A model generated the notes under the pieces. It was not told the DNA's origin. It saw nothing but the letters and a program-made list of their open reading frames with translations, and made no database searches. DNA of 64,000 nucleotides, from positions 1 to 64,000 of the forward strand of contig JAYRVH010000056.1 of assembly GCA_041918615.1 (NCBI GenBank), read 5' to 3'. The stretch's first letter is position 1, and every line of letters starts with the position of its first letter. This document shows positions 16,806 through 24,814 of the stretch, one piece after another. The position numbers were made by a program, and so were the translations under genes. The DNA is from JAEUJM01 sp041918615. GTDB lineage: Bacteria > Actinomycetota > Acidimicrobiia > Acidimicrobiales > DATDAH01.

Positions 16806-17407
16806 GGCTCTCTCCTGGACAGACGGGGGGATGTGAACGCCGGCTCCTGGTGGCGGAGGAGGCGGGCGATGTTCTCATGATGGCGCGCGATCACGCACAG
16901 TGAGACGCCCGCGGCACCGGCGACCTCCCACCACGGGTGGCCGGCCGCAGCCACGAGCAGGGGGAAGACGACCGCCATGGCGAGCGATGCCACCGACACC
17001 CGCCGGGTGGCCAAGGCGGTCAACGCGAACAGAACGCCGATGACCAGGCTCGCCCGGGGATAGAGCACGAGGGACATGCCCGCCGCCGTGGCCACCCCCT
17101 TCCCACCCCGGAACCGGCGGGTGACCGGCGCAATGTGACCGAGCACCGCGGCCACCCCGCACGCCAGGCCCAGGGCGCGGCCGCCGACCGCCAGGCCCAC
17201 GAGCGTCGGCACCGCCCCCTTGGCCAAGTCGCCGACGAGCACCGCGACCCCGGCACCCCGGCCGGCCACGCGGTAGACGTTGGTGGCGCCCGGGTTCCGC
17301 GAGCCCTCGGCGGTCGGATCGTGCCCGGACCGCCGACCCACCAGCAGCCCGGTGGGAAAGGTGCCCACCAGGCACGCGGGCACCACGAGAAGCGCCGCCG
17401 GATCCAC
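16802..17407 (-). CDS. plsY: Glycerol-3-phosphate acyltransferase PlsY
   Basis: PlsY transfers an acyl group from acyl-phosphate to glycerol-3-phosphate at the membrane, the first step of phospholipid synthesis. The 201-residue protein has the three family motifs: EGSRNPGATNVYR, RFRGGKGVATAAG and HHENIARLL, set between hydrophobic helices. The start GTG 17407 (VDPAALLVV) gives a first membrane helix right at the N-terminus. The longer upstream frame is not hydrophobic. It heads a four-gene operon. Confidence 0.9.
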   Translation of the reverse strand: MDPAALLVVPACLVGTFPTGLLVGRRSGHDPTAEGSRNPGATNVYRVAGRGAGVAVLVGDLAKGAVPTLVGLAVGGRALGLACGVAAVLGHIAPVTRRFRGGKGVATAAGMSLVLYPRASLVIGVLFALTALATRRVSVASLAMAVVFPLLVAAAGHPWWEVAGAAGVSLCVIARHHENIARLLRHQEPAFTSPRLSRREP

Positions 17408-17533
17408 CGGCCCAGCGTAGGGCCGGCGCGGGCGGGGCCACCGGGCCGGGCCACCGACCGGTTCGAGCGACGGCACCATCGGGTACGCTGGCACTCGCAA
17501 CGTCCGAGTGCTAACCGCGGCGGAGGCCGACGC

Positions 17534-17920
17534 ATGCCCACCTACCAATACCGCTGTCGAGACTGCGACGAGGAGCTCGAGGTCGTTCAGTCGTTCACCG
17601 ACGACGCACTCACGAAGTGCCCCTCCTGCAAGGGGTCGCTGCGCAAGGTGTTCGCTGCTCCGGGCATCTCGTTCAAGGGCAGCGGCTTCTACAAGAACGA
17701 CAGCCGTGGCTCCACCAAGTCCACGATCGCGAACGGCTCGTCCTCCGATGCGTCGGGAGAGTCGTCGTCGGGCGCTGGCGACTCCTCGTCGACCAAGGCC
17801 GACACGGCGACCGAGAAGAAGGCCGACGCCAAGGCGGACAAGTCGGCGTCGACCCGCTCGGAGAAGTCGTCCGAGAAGAAGACGGCATCGTCCCCGGCCA
17901 AGAGCGGCGACAAGTCCTAA
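17534..17920 (+). CDS. FmdB-family zinc-ribbon protein with a charged disordered tail
   Basis: The 128-residue protein begins MPTYQYRCRDC and has a second knuckle KCPSC, so four cysteines (8, 11, 29, 32) form the FmdB/CxxC zinc ribbon. GSGFY follows at the typical position. From about residue 60 the chain is low-complexity Ser/Ala/Lys/Glu. FmdB-like ribbons are found in regulatory and ribosome-associated contexts; the precise role is unknown. It lies just upstream of MTA phosphorylase and may share its transcript. Confidence 0.85.
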   Translation: MPTYQYRCRDCDEELEVVQSFTDDALTKCPSCKGSLRKVFAAPGISFKGSGFYKNDSRGSTKSTIANGSSSDASGESSSGAGDSSSTKADTATEKKADAKADKSASTRSEKSSEKKTASSPAKSGDKS

Positions 17921-17930
17921 CGTGTCGGCC

Positions 17931-18764
17931 GTGACCGACACAGACCGCCAGGCCGAGATCGGGGTGTTCGGGGGCTCCGGCTTCTATTCATTCCTCACCG
18001 ACATCACCGAGATCGAGATCGACACGCCGTACGGGCGACCGTCGGCACCGTTCCACCTGGGCTCGATCGGCGATCGCCGGGTCGCCTTCCTCGCCCGCCA
18101 CGGCACCAATCACCAGTACCCGCCCCACCGCATCAACTACCGCGCCAACCTGTGGGCGATGCGGTCGCTCGGCGTCACCCGAATCCTCGCCCCGTGCGCC
18201 TCCGGTTCGCTCCAACCCCACATCCACCCCGGCGAGTTCGTGATCTGCGACCAGTTCGTCGACCGCACCAGCGGGCGGGCCGACACCTTCTTCGAAGGGC
18301 CGACCGCCAACCACGTCTCGATGGCCGACCCCTACTGCCCCGAGCTCGGTGCGGTGACTCTCGAGACGGCGCGGTCGCAGGGCATCACCGTGCACGACGG
18401 CGGCACGGTCGTGGTGATCCAGGGCCCCCGGTTCGCCACCAAGGCCGAGTCGCGCTGGTACCGGGCCGCGGGCTGGGAAGTCATCAACATGACCCAGTAC
18501 CCCGAGGCGGCGCTCGCCCGAGAGCTCGGGCTCTGCTACGCCGCGGTCGCGTTGATCACCGACTACGACACCGGCCTCGAGGGCGTCGAGGGCATCGAGC
18601 CGGTCACCCAGGAGCAGATCTTCAAGTTCTTCGACGACAACCTCGAGCGCGTGCGGGCGCTGCTGTTCGACGCCATCGCCAAGGTGCCCACCGAGCTCGG
18701 CTGCGCCTGTGCGGCGGGCCCCAACGGCATCGAGCCCGAGCCCCCACCCCCCCTCGCCCCATAG
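17931..18764 (+). CDS. mtnP: S-methyl-5'-thioadenosine phosphorylase
   Basis: The enzyme cleaves methylthioadenosine with phosphate in methionine salvage. The 277-residue protein has the purine-phosphorylase family features IGVFGGSGFY, RHGTNHQYPPHRINYRANLW, QGPRFATKAESRWYR and NMTQYPEAALARELGLCYA, with TDYD as the base-recognition aspartate. MTA specificity over inosine or guanosine is inferred from these. GTG 17931 is preferred; GTG 17922 would add three residues. The C-terminal tail is proline-rich. A hairpin follows. Confidence 0.88.
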   Translation: MTDTDRQAEIGVFGGSGFYSFLTDITEIEIDTPYGRPSAPFHLGSIGDRRVAFLARHGTNHQYPPHRINYRANLWAMRSLGVTRILAPCASGSLQPHIHPGEFVICDQFVDRTSGRADTFFEGPTANHVSMADPYCPELGAVTLETARSQGITVHDGGTVVVIQGPRFATKAESRWYRAAGWEVINMTQYPEAALARELGLCYAAVALITDYDTGLEGVEGIEPVTQEQIFKFFDDNLERVRALLFDAIAKVPTELGCACAAGPNGIEPEPPPPLAP

Positions 18765-18786
18765 GCCCGTGAGCACGCTCTGACCG

Positions 18787-18803
18787 GTCGGCGAAGCGCC
18801 GAC
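18787..18803. terminator. Short hairpin between convergent genes
   Basis: GTCGGCG-AAG-CGCCGAC forms a perfect 7-bp stem with a 3-base loop between the ends of the MTA phosphorylase and sulfatase-like genes. No T-run follows. It could act as a weak bidirectional terminator. Confidence 0.4.
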
Positions 18804-21020
18804 TCAGCCCTCCGGCGTCACCATCTGAAAGCGGCGGCCACCAAGCACGGACGGCACGAGGAGCTCCATCCGGTTGTCGCCGCCCGGGTCGAGCCGGCCC
18901 TCGTCGAGCAGGCCCGAATAGTCGCACACGCCGTCATGGCAGGAGAATCCACCTGCGATGCCCGCCACCACACCGTTGACGGCCATGAGGGCGACGTCGG
19001 GCGCGGCCTGGCCCGCCAGATCGATGGTGCCGACCTGGAGCACGGGGGTGACGTCACGGGCCGACACCGGGCGGTACGTCACGTAGGTCATCGGGCTCGC
19101 GCCGACGACGGCCAACTCGCTCACCGGACGACCGACCAGGTCGCCGTACGGCCCCACCGCCGCGACGCCCGCCCAGTCGTCCCCGTAGGGGAACCGCTGT
19201 CTGTTCCGCTCGATGACCGCCTGAACACCGGCGAAGCCCACGGGAACACCGGACGGGACCTCAGGACCGGCCGATGAGTCGTCCGCTGAGACGCCGTCGG
19301 ACGGGAGCAGTGACCGTCCGTCGAACTGCCAGGACACGCTCACGTCGAGCGCATCCACGATGGTCGGCATCACGTCGATGAGGCGGGCGTCGCCCTCATC
19401 GAGGCGACCGGCTCGCTGGCCCGGATACTTGATGAACAGCGGCACGTTGTAGATCTCGTGCAGGGTCTCCTCGGCCCCCGCCACTCGGTCGTTGCGCCCC
19501 GGGGTGAACGCCACCCCATGATCGGCCACCACGACCACCACCGCGTCCTCCCAGATGCCGGTCTGCTGCAGTTGGTCCATCATCCGACCGAGCAAGGTGT
19601 CGATGAAGCCGACCTGGAGCAGGTGCCGTTGCTGGCCCTGGCGGACCGCGAACTCGTCCGCGCTCCAGAGACCGTCGGCATCGAGACCGGGTATCGGTCC
19701 GGCATCCGAGTGATGGCCACCGGCCGGCGTCATGACCCAGGGTTGGTGGGGCAGAACGGTGTGCGCGTAGGACAGGTGCGGGGCCCGGTCCGTCCCGATC
19801 CGTGCGATCCAGCGCCCGAGGCTGCCCGCCTGACCCTGCGGCGTCTGTTCCTCCGGGCTGGCCTCACCCCACTGCGCGAACGGGTCACCCCCACTGCTCT
19901 GTCCTGGCGATCCACTCGACCTGCCAGCCGGCGGCTCGGCGGCTCCGGTCAGGAAGCCACCCCAGGAATCGTTGACACGCGGCAGGCTCGCACGGAGATC
20001 TTCGGGAAGGACGAGATGCCCGTACACCACGGCCGCATCACCGAGCGCGGTCCGGACCCGCTCGGTGCTCGTCGTCCCGGTTTGTGCCTCCTCGCAGACA
20101 CTGGGCGGGCACAGGTCGGTGATCGGTTCCAGCACGTCCTCCGCGTAGAGGCCCCCCAACAGGGTGAAGAGGCTCTCGGGGTAGTCGGCCGAAGTGGGCA
20201 GCGCCCCCTGCCTCGGGATGAGGCCGGTGACGACCGACGGCACGCTCTGGGTGGTGTCGCCTGAGACCGAGAGCGCGTTGCGGTACCAGGTGGACCCGTC
20301 AGCCAGCCGCGCGAAGTTCGGAAAGCGGTCGCGGTTGACTCGGCCGTCCGTCGTCAGGAGTGAGGCGAGGGGGAGCTCGTCCATCTGCAGGATCACGATG
20401 GGAGCGGGGGTCCCCACCCGCACGCCCCCGGCCGCGGTTGCTTCCCGCTCGAAGAGGACGAGGCGGGACGACGCCGACGACAACAGGAAGACGGCGAGGA
20501 ACAGCACGGGGGTGACCGCCAGGTACCGCATGACCAGGTTCGCACTCGGCACACGGAGCGCGCCCCACAGCACGAGCGCGCCGCTCAGGACCATGAGAAG
20601 GCCCGTGACGACGCTGGATTGGGCAGTCAGGTGACGGGCGATGCCACCACCGAATGCCGCACCCAGGAGCGCGACTGCAGCGCCATGGAACACCACCCCG
20701 GCCGTGCGCCGGAACCGGTAGAGCGCGAGCTCCACGAGGATCAGGACCGCCGGCACGGCGAAGGCGGCGACCAGACCGACCGCGATGATCTCGGTGCGCG
20801 TCAGGCGCCCGACGACGAAGTACTCGGCGTTCTTGCCGAAGAGGTCCAGGAGGGGTTGCGTGATCGCCATGCCGGACAGGCCGAGGATGACCAGGGCGTT
20901 GTGGAGGACCTCCCGTCGCCACGATCCGTCGGAAGGCGGGGCCGGCTGCCGATCGGAGTTGGTGGCGTACGGCTCGCGTGAATCCGACAAGTCCGAAAGT
21001 GTGGCAGCTCCCGACGCCAT
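18804..21020 (-). CDS. Membrane-anchored sulfatase/alkaline-phosphatase superfamily protein
   Basis: The 738-residue protein has about five N-terminal transmembrane helices (residues about 40-190), then an extracellular sulfatase-fold domain. It has APIVILQMDELP at the first metal site, a SVSGDTTQSVPSVVTG stretch at the nucleophile position, SYAHTVLPHQPW, and VVVVADHGVAFTPG with the D-H metal ligands. That layout is shared with lipoteichoic-acid synthase-type and phosphoethanolamine-transferase-type enzymes. The substrate is unknown; a cell-envelope phosphate or sulfate ester is likely. GTG 21023 is an alternative start. Confidence 0.8.
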   Translation of the reverse strand: MASGAATLSDLSDSREPYATNSDRQPAPPSDGSWRREVLHNALVILGLSGMAITQPLLDLFGKNAEYFVVGRLTRTEIIAVGLVAAFAVPAVLILVELALYRFRRTAGVVFHGAAVALLGAAFGGGIARHLTAQSSVVTGLLMVLSGALVLWGALRVPSANLVMRYLAVTPVLFLAVFLLSSASSRLVLFEREATAAGGVRVGTPAPIVILQMDELPLASLLTTDGRVNRDRFPNFARLADGSTWYRNALSVSGDTTQSVPSVVTGLIPRQGALPTSADYPESLFTLLGGLYAEDVLEPITDLCPPSVCEEAQTGTTSTERVRTALGDAAVVYGHLVLPEDLRASLPRVNDSWGGFLTGAAEPPAGRSSGSPGQSSGGDPFAQWGEASPEEQTPQGQAGSLGRWIARIGTDRAPHLSYAHTVLPHQPWVMTPAGGHHSDAGPIPGLDADGLWSADEFAVRQGQQRHLLQVGFIDTLLGRMMDQLQQTGIWEDAVVVVVADHGVAFTPGRNDRVAGAEETLHEIYNVPLFIKYPGQRAGRLDEGDARLIDVMPTIVDALDVSVSWQFDGRSLLPSDGVSADDSSAGPEVPSGVPVGFAGVQAVIERNRQRFPYGDDWAGVAAVGPYGDLVGRPVSELAVVGASPMTYVTYRPVSARDVTPVLQVGTIDLAGQAAPDVALMAVNGVVAGIAGGFSCHDGVCDYSGLLDEGRLDPGGDNRMELLVPSVLGGRRFQMVTPEG

Positions 21021-21113
21021 CACGGAGTCGGCACCAGGACCCTCGACCGCTGGGACCCCTCCTATGCTGGGCGGACTTCCCCCTCACGTCGGTCCCACCG
21101 TGAGGAGGCGCTC

Positions 21114-21842
21114 ATGCGCCACCAGTCCCTGTTGCTCTCCCGGCTCGCGCTGCGCCGTCGCCCCATCCTCTACTGGCTCGTATCCGCGCTCGTCGCCCTC
21201 ACCACCGCGACGGTGATCGGGGGCCTCACCGCCCGCGCCGAGCACGCCTCGGCGCGCTACGGCGGGCTCCGACCGGTGGTGGTCGCGAACCGTGCCCTCG
21301 GGGCGGGTGACGAGGTGGTCGCCGGTAGCGTCCGACTCGTGCGGGTGCCGCGTGCCTTCGTGCCCGACGGCGCGCTGTCCTCCCCGCCCGTCGGCCAGAC
21401 CGTGCTGTCGCCGCTCTATCCCGGTGAGGCGCTTCTGGCCCAACGCCTCGCCCCCGAAGGCCTCCGGGGCATTGCCGCGCTCCTGCCGCGCGGCACCCTC
21501 GCCATGGCCGTGCCCACGGGCACCGGCGGGCTCCGAGTGGCGGTCGGCGACCTGGTCGACGTGCTGGCGACGGCGGGCTTCGCCACCGCCCCTACACCCA
21601 CCGCCCCCACACCCACCGCCCCCACCCCCGCCGCCGGCACGCCGGTCGAGGGCAGCGGCCAGACGGGGGGCGTGCAGCCTCCGGACGGCGACGGGTCCAC
21701 CCGGGTCGTCGCGAGCGATGCCAAGGTCGTCGACGTGAGCGACGAGACCGTCACGGTTGCGGTCCGGGACGCCGAGGCCCCGCTGGTCGCCACCGCACTC
21801 ACGCAGGCCACCATCACCCTCGCGCTCTCGACCTCGGGCTGA
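21114..21842 (+). CDS. SAF-domain protein, CpaB-like pilus assembly factor
   Basis: The 242-residue protein has a basic N-terminus, one transmembrane helix (about 19-40), then a SAF domain (VVVANRALGAGDEVVAG...VRVPRAF, GQTVLSPLYPGEALL). A Pro/Thr-rich segment of APTPT repeats (about 160-180) leads to a final beta region. This order is that of CpaB/RcpC, the periplasmic part of Flp/Tad pili. No other tad genes are nearby, so the assignment to pili is tentative. It is divergent from the sulfatase-like gene. Confidence 0.7.
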   Translation: MRHQSLLLSRLALRRRPILYWLVSALVALTTATVIGGLTARAEHASARYGGLRPVVVANRALGAGDEVVAGSVRLVRVPRAFVPDGALSSPPVGQTVLSPLYPGEALLAQRLAPEGLRGIAALLPRGTLAMAVPTGTGGLRVAVGDLVDVLATAGFATAPTPTAPTPTAPTPAAGTPVEGSGQTGGVQPPDGDGSTRVVASDAKVVDVSDETVTVAVRDAEAPLVATALTQATITLALSTSG

Positions 21843-21885
21843 CGGACAGCGGCACCGGTCCGGCGAGGCCTCGGACGACGCTCGC

Positions 21886-23229
21886 TCAACGGCCACCAAG
21901 GGACACGTCGTCGATCACGAGGGTGGCGCTCCCGGTGCCGCCTGGTAACCACTCGAGGTCGGCACCCACCGCCGACACCCCCAGCAGCAGGCGCTGGAGG
22001 GTGGAGGCGAGGGTGACCTCACGCACCGGCTCGGCCTTGGCCCCGTCTCGGATCATCAGGCCCTCGGCGCCCACCGAGAAGTCGCCGCTCACCGGGTTGA
22101 CCCCCGAGTGGATGCCGCTCATTGACTGCACGAGCAGGCCGCGGTCGACGCCGGCCACGAGCTCGTCGAGCGACTGGTCCCCAGGCAGCACGGCGAGCGC
22201 CTGGCACCCCACGCCGGGGGTGCTGCGAGAACCACGCACGGCCGAGCCGGTGGACGCCCGGGCGGCCCGCCGTCCGGTGTAGCTGTTGTGCAGGAAGCGG
22301 TCGAGCACACCGTCGACGATGAGGGGGTTCCGGCGGCAGGCCAGTCCCTCACCGTCGTGGCTGTCGGCAGCCATCGACCGGGGGTCGGTGGGGTCGTCGA
22401 CGAGGGTGAGCACGGGTGACGCGATGGCTTCACCGACACGGTCGGCGAAGGGTGATCGTCCCTTCAGCACCCGCTCACCGGTGAGGGTGCCGCCCACCAG
22501 CGCCAAAAGGGTGGCGGCAATGCGGGGCTCGAACACCACCGTGAGGCGCTGCGACGGGGCCGGCGAGGCACCGAGCATCCTCGTGGCACGCTCGACGGCG
22601 TCGGCCGCGACCTTCGACAGGTCGAGGTCGCCGGGCTCGCGACCCACGTCGACCCCGCCCCCGATCTGCGTCTCGTCGCCCTCGGTCGCGAGGGCCGACA
22701 CCGACGCGCTGCAGTAGGTGCTGCGCCCTTCGACGGCGATGCCCGTGCTCGTGGCCACGGCGGCCTCTCCCGACGAGTCGCCATAGCCGGCGGCACGAAC
22801 CGACCCGACCCGCGGGTCCACCCCCAGGACGAGCCGTTCCAGCTCGATGGCGAGCTCGACCTTCTGGGCGGTGGAGACCTCGAGCAGCGCCGGGTGCCAC
22901 AGGTCCTGTTCGACCACGACCACGCCGTCGGGCGCGGCGAGGCCGTTGCACTCGTCGGGAGCGCCGAACACCGCGTTGTCGCGTGCCTCGGCCAACGTGT
23001 CGGCGATCACGTCGGGGGCATGCGAGCCGGCGTGGGCGAAGCCCTGACGGTGGTCGACGATCACCCGGATGCCCAACCCGAAGGCATCGGCCTGGGTGAG
23101 CGACTCGACCTCGCCCCGGTAGGCCTTCACCGACGTGCCGCTGCTCCGGGCCACGTAGCACTCGAGTTGCTCGCCGTGCCGGGCCTGCGCCACCACCCGC
23201 TCAGCGAGGGCCAGGAGCCCTCCGGTCAC
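21886..23229 (-). CDS. TldD/PmbA-family metalloprotease subunit (PmbA-type, second paralogue)
   Basis: The 447-residue protein is a PmbA/TldE-like subunit. It has the N-terminal fold with GVRV-like GLGIRVIVDHRQGFAH and the C-terminal barrel with LLALVGGTLTGERVLKGRSPFADRVG, NSYTGRRAARASTGSA and SGVNPVSGDFSVGAEG. No HExxxH zinc motif is present, as expected for this subunit. GTG 23229 overlaps the previous stop (GTGA). It follows another PmbA paralogue of similar length, so the operon codes one TldD and two TldE-type partners. In E. coli TldD/E trims modified peptides; the substrate here is unknown. Confidence 0.85.
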   Translation of the reverse strand: MTGGLLALAERVVAQARHGEQLECYVARSSGTSVKAYRGEVESLTQADAFGLGIRVIVDHRQGFAHAGSHAPDVIADTLAEARDNAVFGAPDECNGLAAPDGVVVVEQDLWHPALLEVSTAQKVELAIELERLVLGVDPRVGSVRAAGYGDSSGEAAVATSTGIAVEGRSTYCSASVSALATEGDETQIGGGVDVGREPGDLDLSKVAADAVERATRMLGASPAPSQRLTVVFEPRIAATLLALVGGTLTGERVLKGRSPFADRVGEAIASPVLTLVDDPTDPRSMAADSHDGEGLACRRNPLIVDGVLDRFLHNSYTGRRAARASTGSAVRGSRSTPGVGCQALAVLPGDQSLDELVAGVDRGLLVQSMSGIHSGVNPVSGDFSVGAEGLMIRDGAKAEPVREVTLASTLQRLLLGVSAVGADLEWLPGGTGSATLVIDDVSLGGR

Positions 23230-24578
23230 GCGCCCGAGATGGTGACGTCGGCGATCACCAGGCTGACCCCGGCGGCGCTCATGGGCAGCCATTCGAGGTC
23301 GTTGCCCACGGCGACCACGTCGTGGAGCATCTTCTGGATCGTGGATGCGATGGTGAACTCGCGCAGCGGCTCGCCAACGGACCCATCGACGATCCGGAGG
23401 GCCTCGGCACCGGTGGAGAAGTCGCCGCTGACCGGGTTGACCCCCGAGTGGAGGCCCGACACCGTCTGCACCAGGAACCCGTCGCCGACCCGGGCGATCA
23501 ACTCGTCCTGCGATTGATCGCCGGGAAGCAGGCTCACGGCCTGGCACCCGGCGCCGGGCGTGGCCTTGAAGCCACCACGGATGGCCGAGCCCGTGGACGC
23601 CGTGCCCGATCGGCGCCCGGTGTAGGTGTTGTGCACGAACTGGCGGAGCGTGCCGCCCTCGATGAGGGTGTTGCGACGGGTGGCCAGGCCCTCGCCGTCG
23701 GTCTGGGTGGCCGTGAACGCGCGCTGCTCGGTGGGGTCGTCCACGAGGGTGAACGGCGGGGCGGCGACCGCGTCGCCGATCCGGTCGGCGAAGAGCGAGC
23801 GGCCCTTCAACACCGCCTCGCCGCTGAGCGTGGAGCCCAGGATGGCGAGGAACTGGGCGGTGACATACGGATCGAGGATCACGGCGACCCGCCCGCTGCC
23901 GGGCTTGGTGGCGCCCAGCATGCGGGTGGCCCGATCGGCGGCGTCGGCCGCGGCCCTGCCCACGTCGAGGTCACCGGGCTCGCGTCCGACCGAGAAGCCG
24001 AACCCGGTCTGGGTGTCGCCCGCCTCCTCGGCGAGGACGTAGGCGGCCACGTAGCAGGCCGTCTCACGGCCGCTGGTGCGAATGCCGGTGCTCGTGACCA
24101 CCGCGGCGTCCGCCAGCGAGTCCACGTACTCGGCCGACTCGACACCGGTGATCCGGGGGTCGGCGGCCTTCACCGCCCGCTCGAGCTCTACGGCCATTTC
24201 GACCTTGGCGTCGGTGGGCACGGCGCCGAGGCCCGGTCGGAACAGGTCGAGCTCGGCGCCGTCCACACCGTCGGGCCCGGCGAGGCCGTTGAACTCGTCG
24301 CGCGTGGCAAAGGCCGCGTTGTCACGCGCCTCGGCGAGGGTCTCGGCCAGCACCTCGCCGTCGAGGGTGCCGGCGTAGGCGAACCCCTGACGGCCGTCGA
24401 CCACCACCCGAACGCCGACGCCCTGGGTCTCGGCAGACGCCAACGACTCGATCTCGCCCTCGTAGACACGCACCTCGGTGTCGCGCGAGTGCACGACCAC
24501 GGCCTCGACCTGCTCGCCCTCGCGGGCGAGGGCCACGACCCGGTCGCCCACGTCGAGCAGGTCAGGCGAGCTGCTCAT
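23226..24578 (-). CDS. pmbA: TldD/PmbA-family metalloprotease subunit (PmbA-type, first paralogue)
   Basis: The 450-residue protein is a PmbA/TldE homologue: VYEGEIESLASAETQGVGVR in the N-terminal domain, FLAILGSTLSGEAVLKGRSL, NTYTGRRSGTASTGSAIRGG and HSGVNPVSGDFSTGAEALRI in the C-terminal domain. Like other PmbA proteins it lacks the zinc motif and should pair with TldD. Its ATG (24578) lies in the stop codon of the last of four repeated micro-ORFs (ATGA). The Shine-Dalgarno sequence AGGAG eight to nine bases upstream belongs to the repeat unit. Confidence 0.88.
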   Translation of the reverse strand: MSSSPDLLDVGDRVVALAREGEQVEAVVVHSRDTEVRVYEGEIESLASAETQGVGVRVVVDGRQGFAYAGTLDGEVLAETLAEARDNAAFATRDEFNGLAGPDGVDGAELDLFRPGLGAVPTDAKVEMAVELERAVKAADPRITGVESAEYVDSLADAAVVTSTGIRTSGRETACYVAAYVLAEEAGDTQTGFGFSVGREPGDLDVGRAAADAADRATRMLGATKPGSGRVAVILDPYVTAQFLAILGSTLSGEAVLKGRSLFADRIGDAVAAPPFTLVDDPTEQRAFTATQTDGEGLATRRNTLIEGGTLRQFVHNTYTGRRSGTASTGSAIRGGFKATPGAGCQAVSLLPGDQSQDELIARVGDGFLVQTVSGLHSGVNPVSGDFSTGAEALRIVDGSVGEPLREFTIASTIQKMLHDVVAVGNDLEWLPMSAAGVSLVIADVTISGA

Positions 24579-24814
24579 GTTCCCCGCTCCTGACTTCGCC
24601 GGGCCACTCGGGCCCCGGCCTCGATCCTCGGCCTCATGTCCCCCGCTCCTGGCTTCGCCGGGCCGCTCGGGCCCCGGCCTCGGTCCTCGGCCTCATGTTC
24701 CCCGCTCCTGGCTTCGCCGGGCCGCTCGGGCCCCGGCCTCGATCCTCGGCCTCATGTTCCCCGCTCCTGGCTTCGCCGGGCCGCTCGGGCCCCGGCCTCG
24801 ATCCTCGGCCTCAT
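24576..24814 (-). repeat. Four tandem 59-bp repeats, each a 20-codon micro-ORF, between tldD and pmbA
   Basis: Four head-to-tail 59-bp units occupy 24576-24634, 24635-24693, 24694-24752 and 24753-24811 on the plus-strand numbering. On the minus strand each unit supplies ATG, 20 sense codons (MRPRIEAGARAARRSQERGT, with I5T or A11V variants) and a TGA that overlaps the next ATG as ATGA. The first ATG overlaps the tldD stop, and the last TGA overlaps the pmbA start. Each unit contains AGGAGCGGGGAAC before the next ATG, a good ribosome-binding site. Only four substitutions are seen among copies, and all four micro-ORFs remain open. Confidence 0.85.

Noticed and set aside
24576..24814. CRISPR or small-RNA array between tldD and pmbA
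   Set aside because: There are no spacers; the units abut one another and all encode the same peptide.
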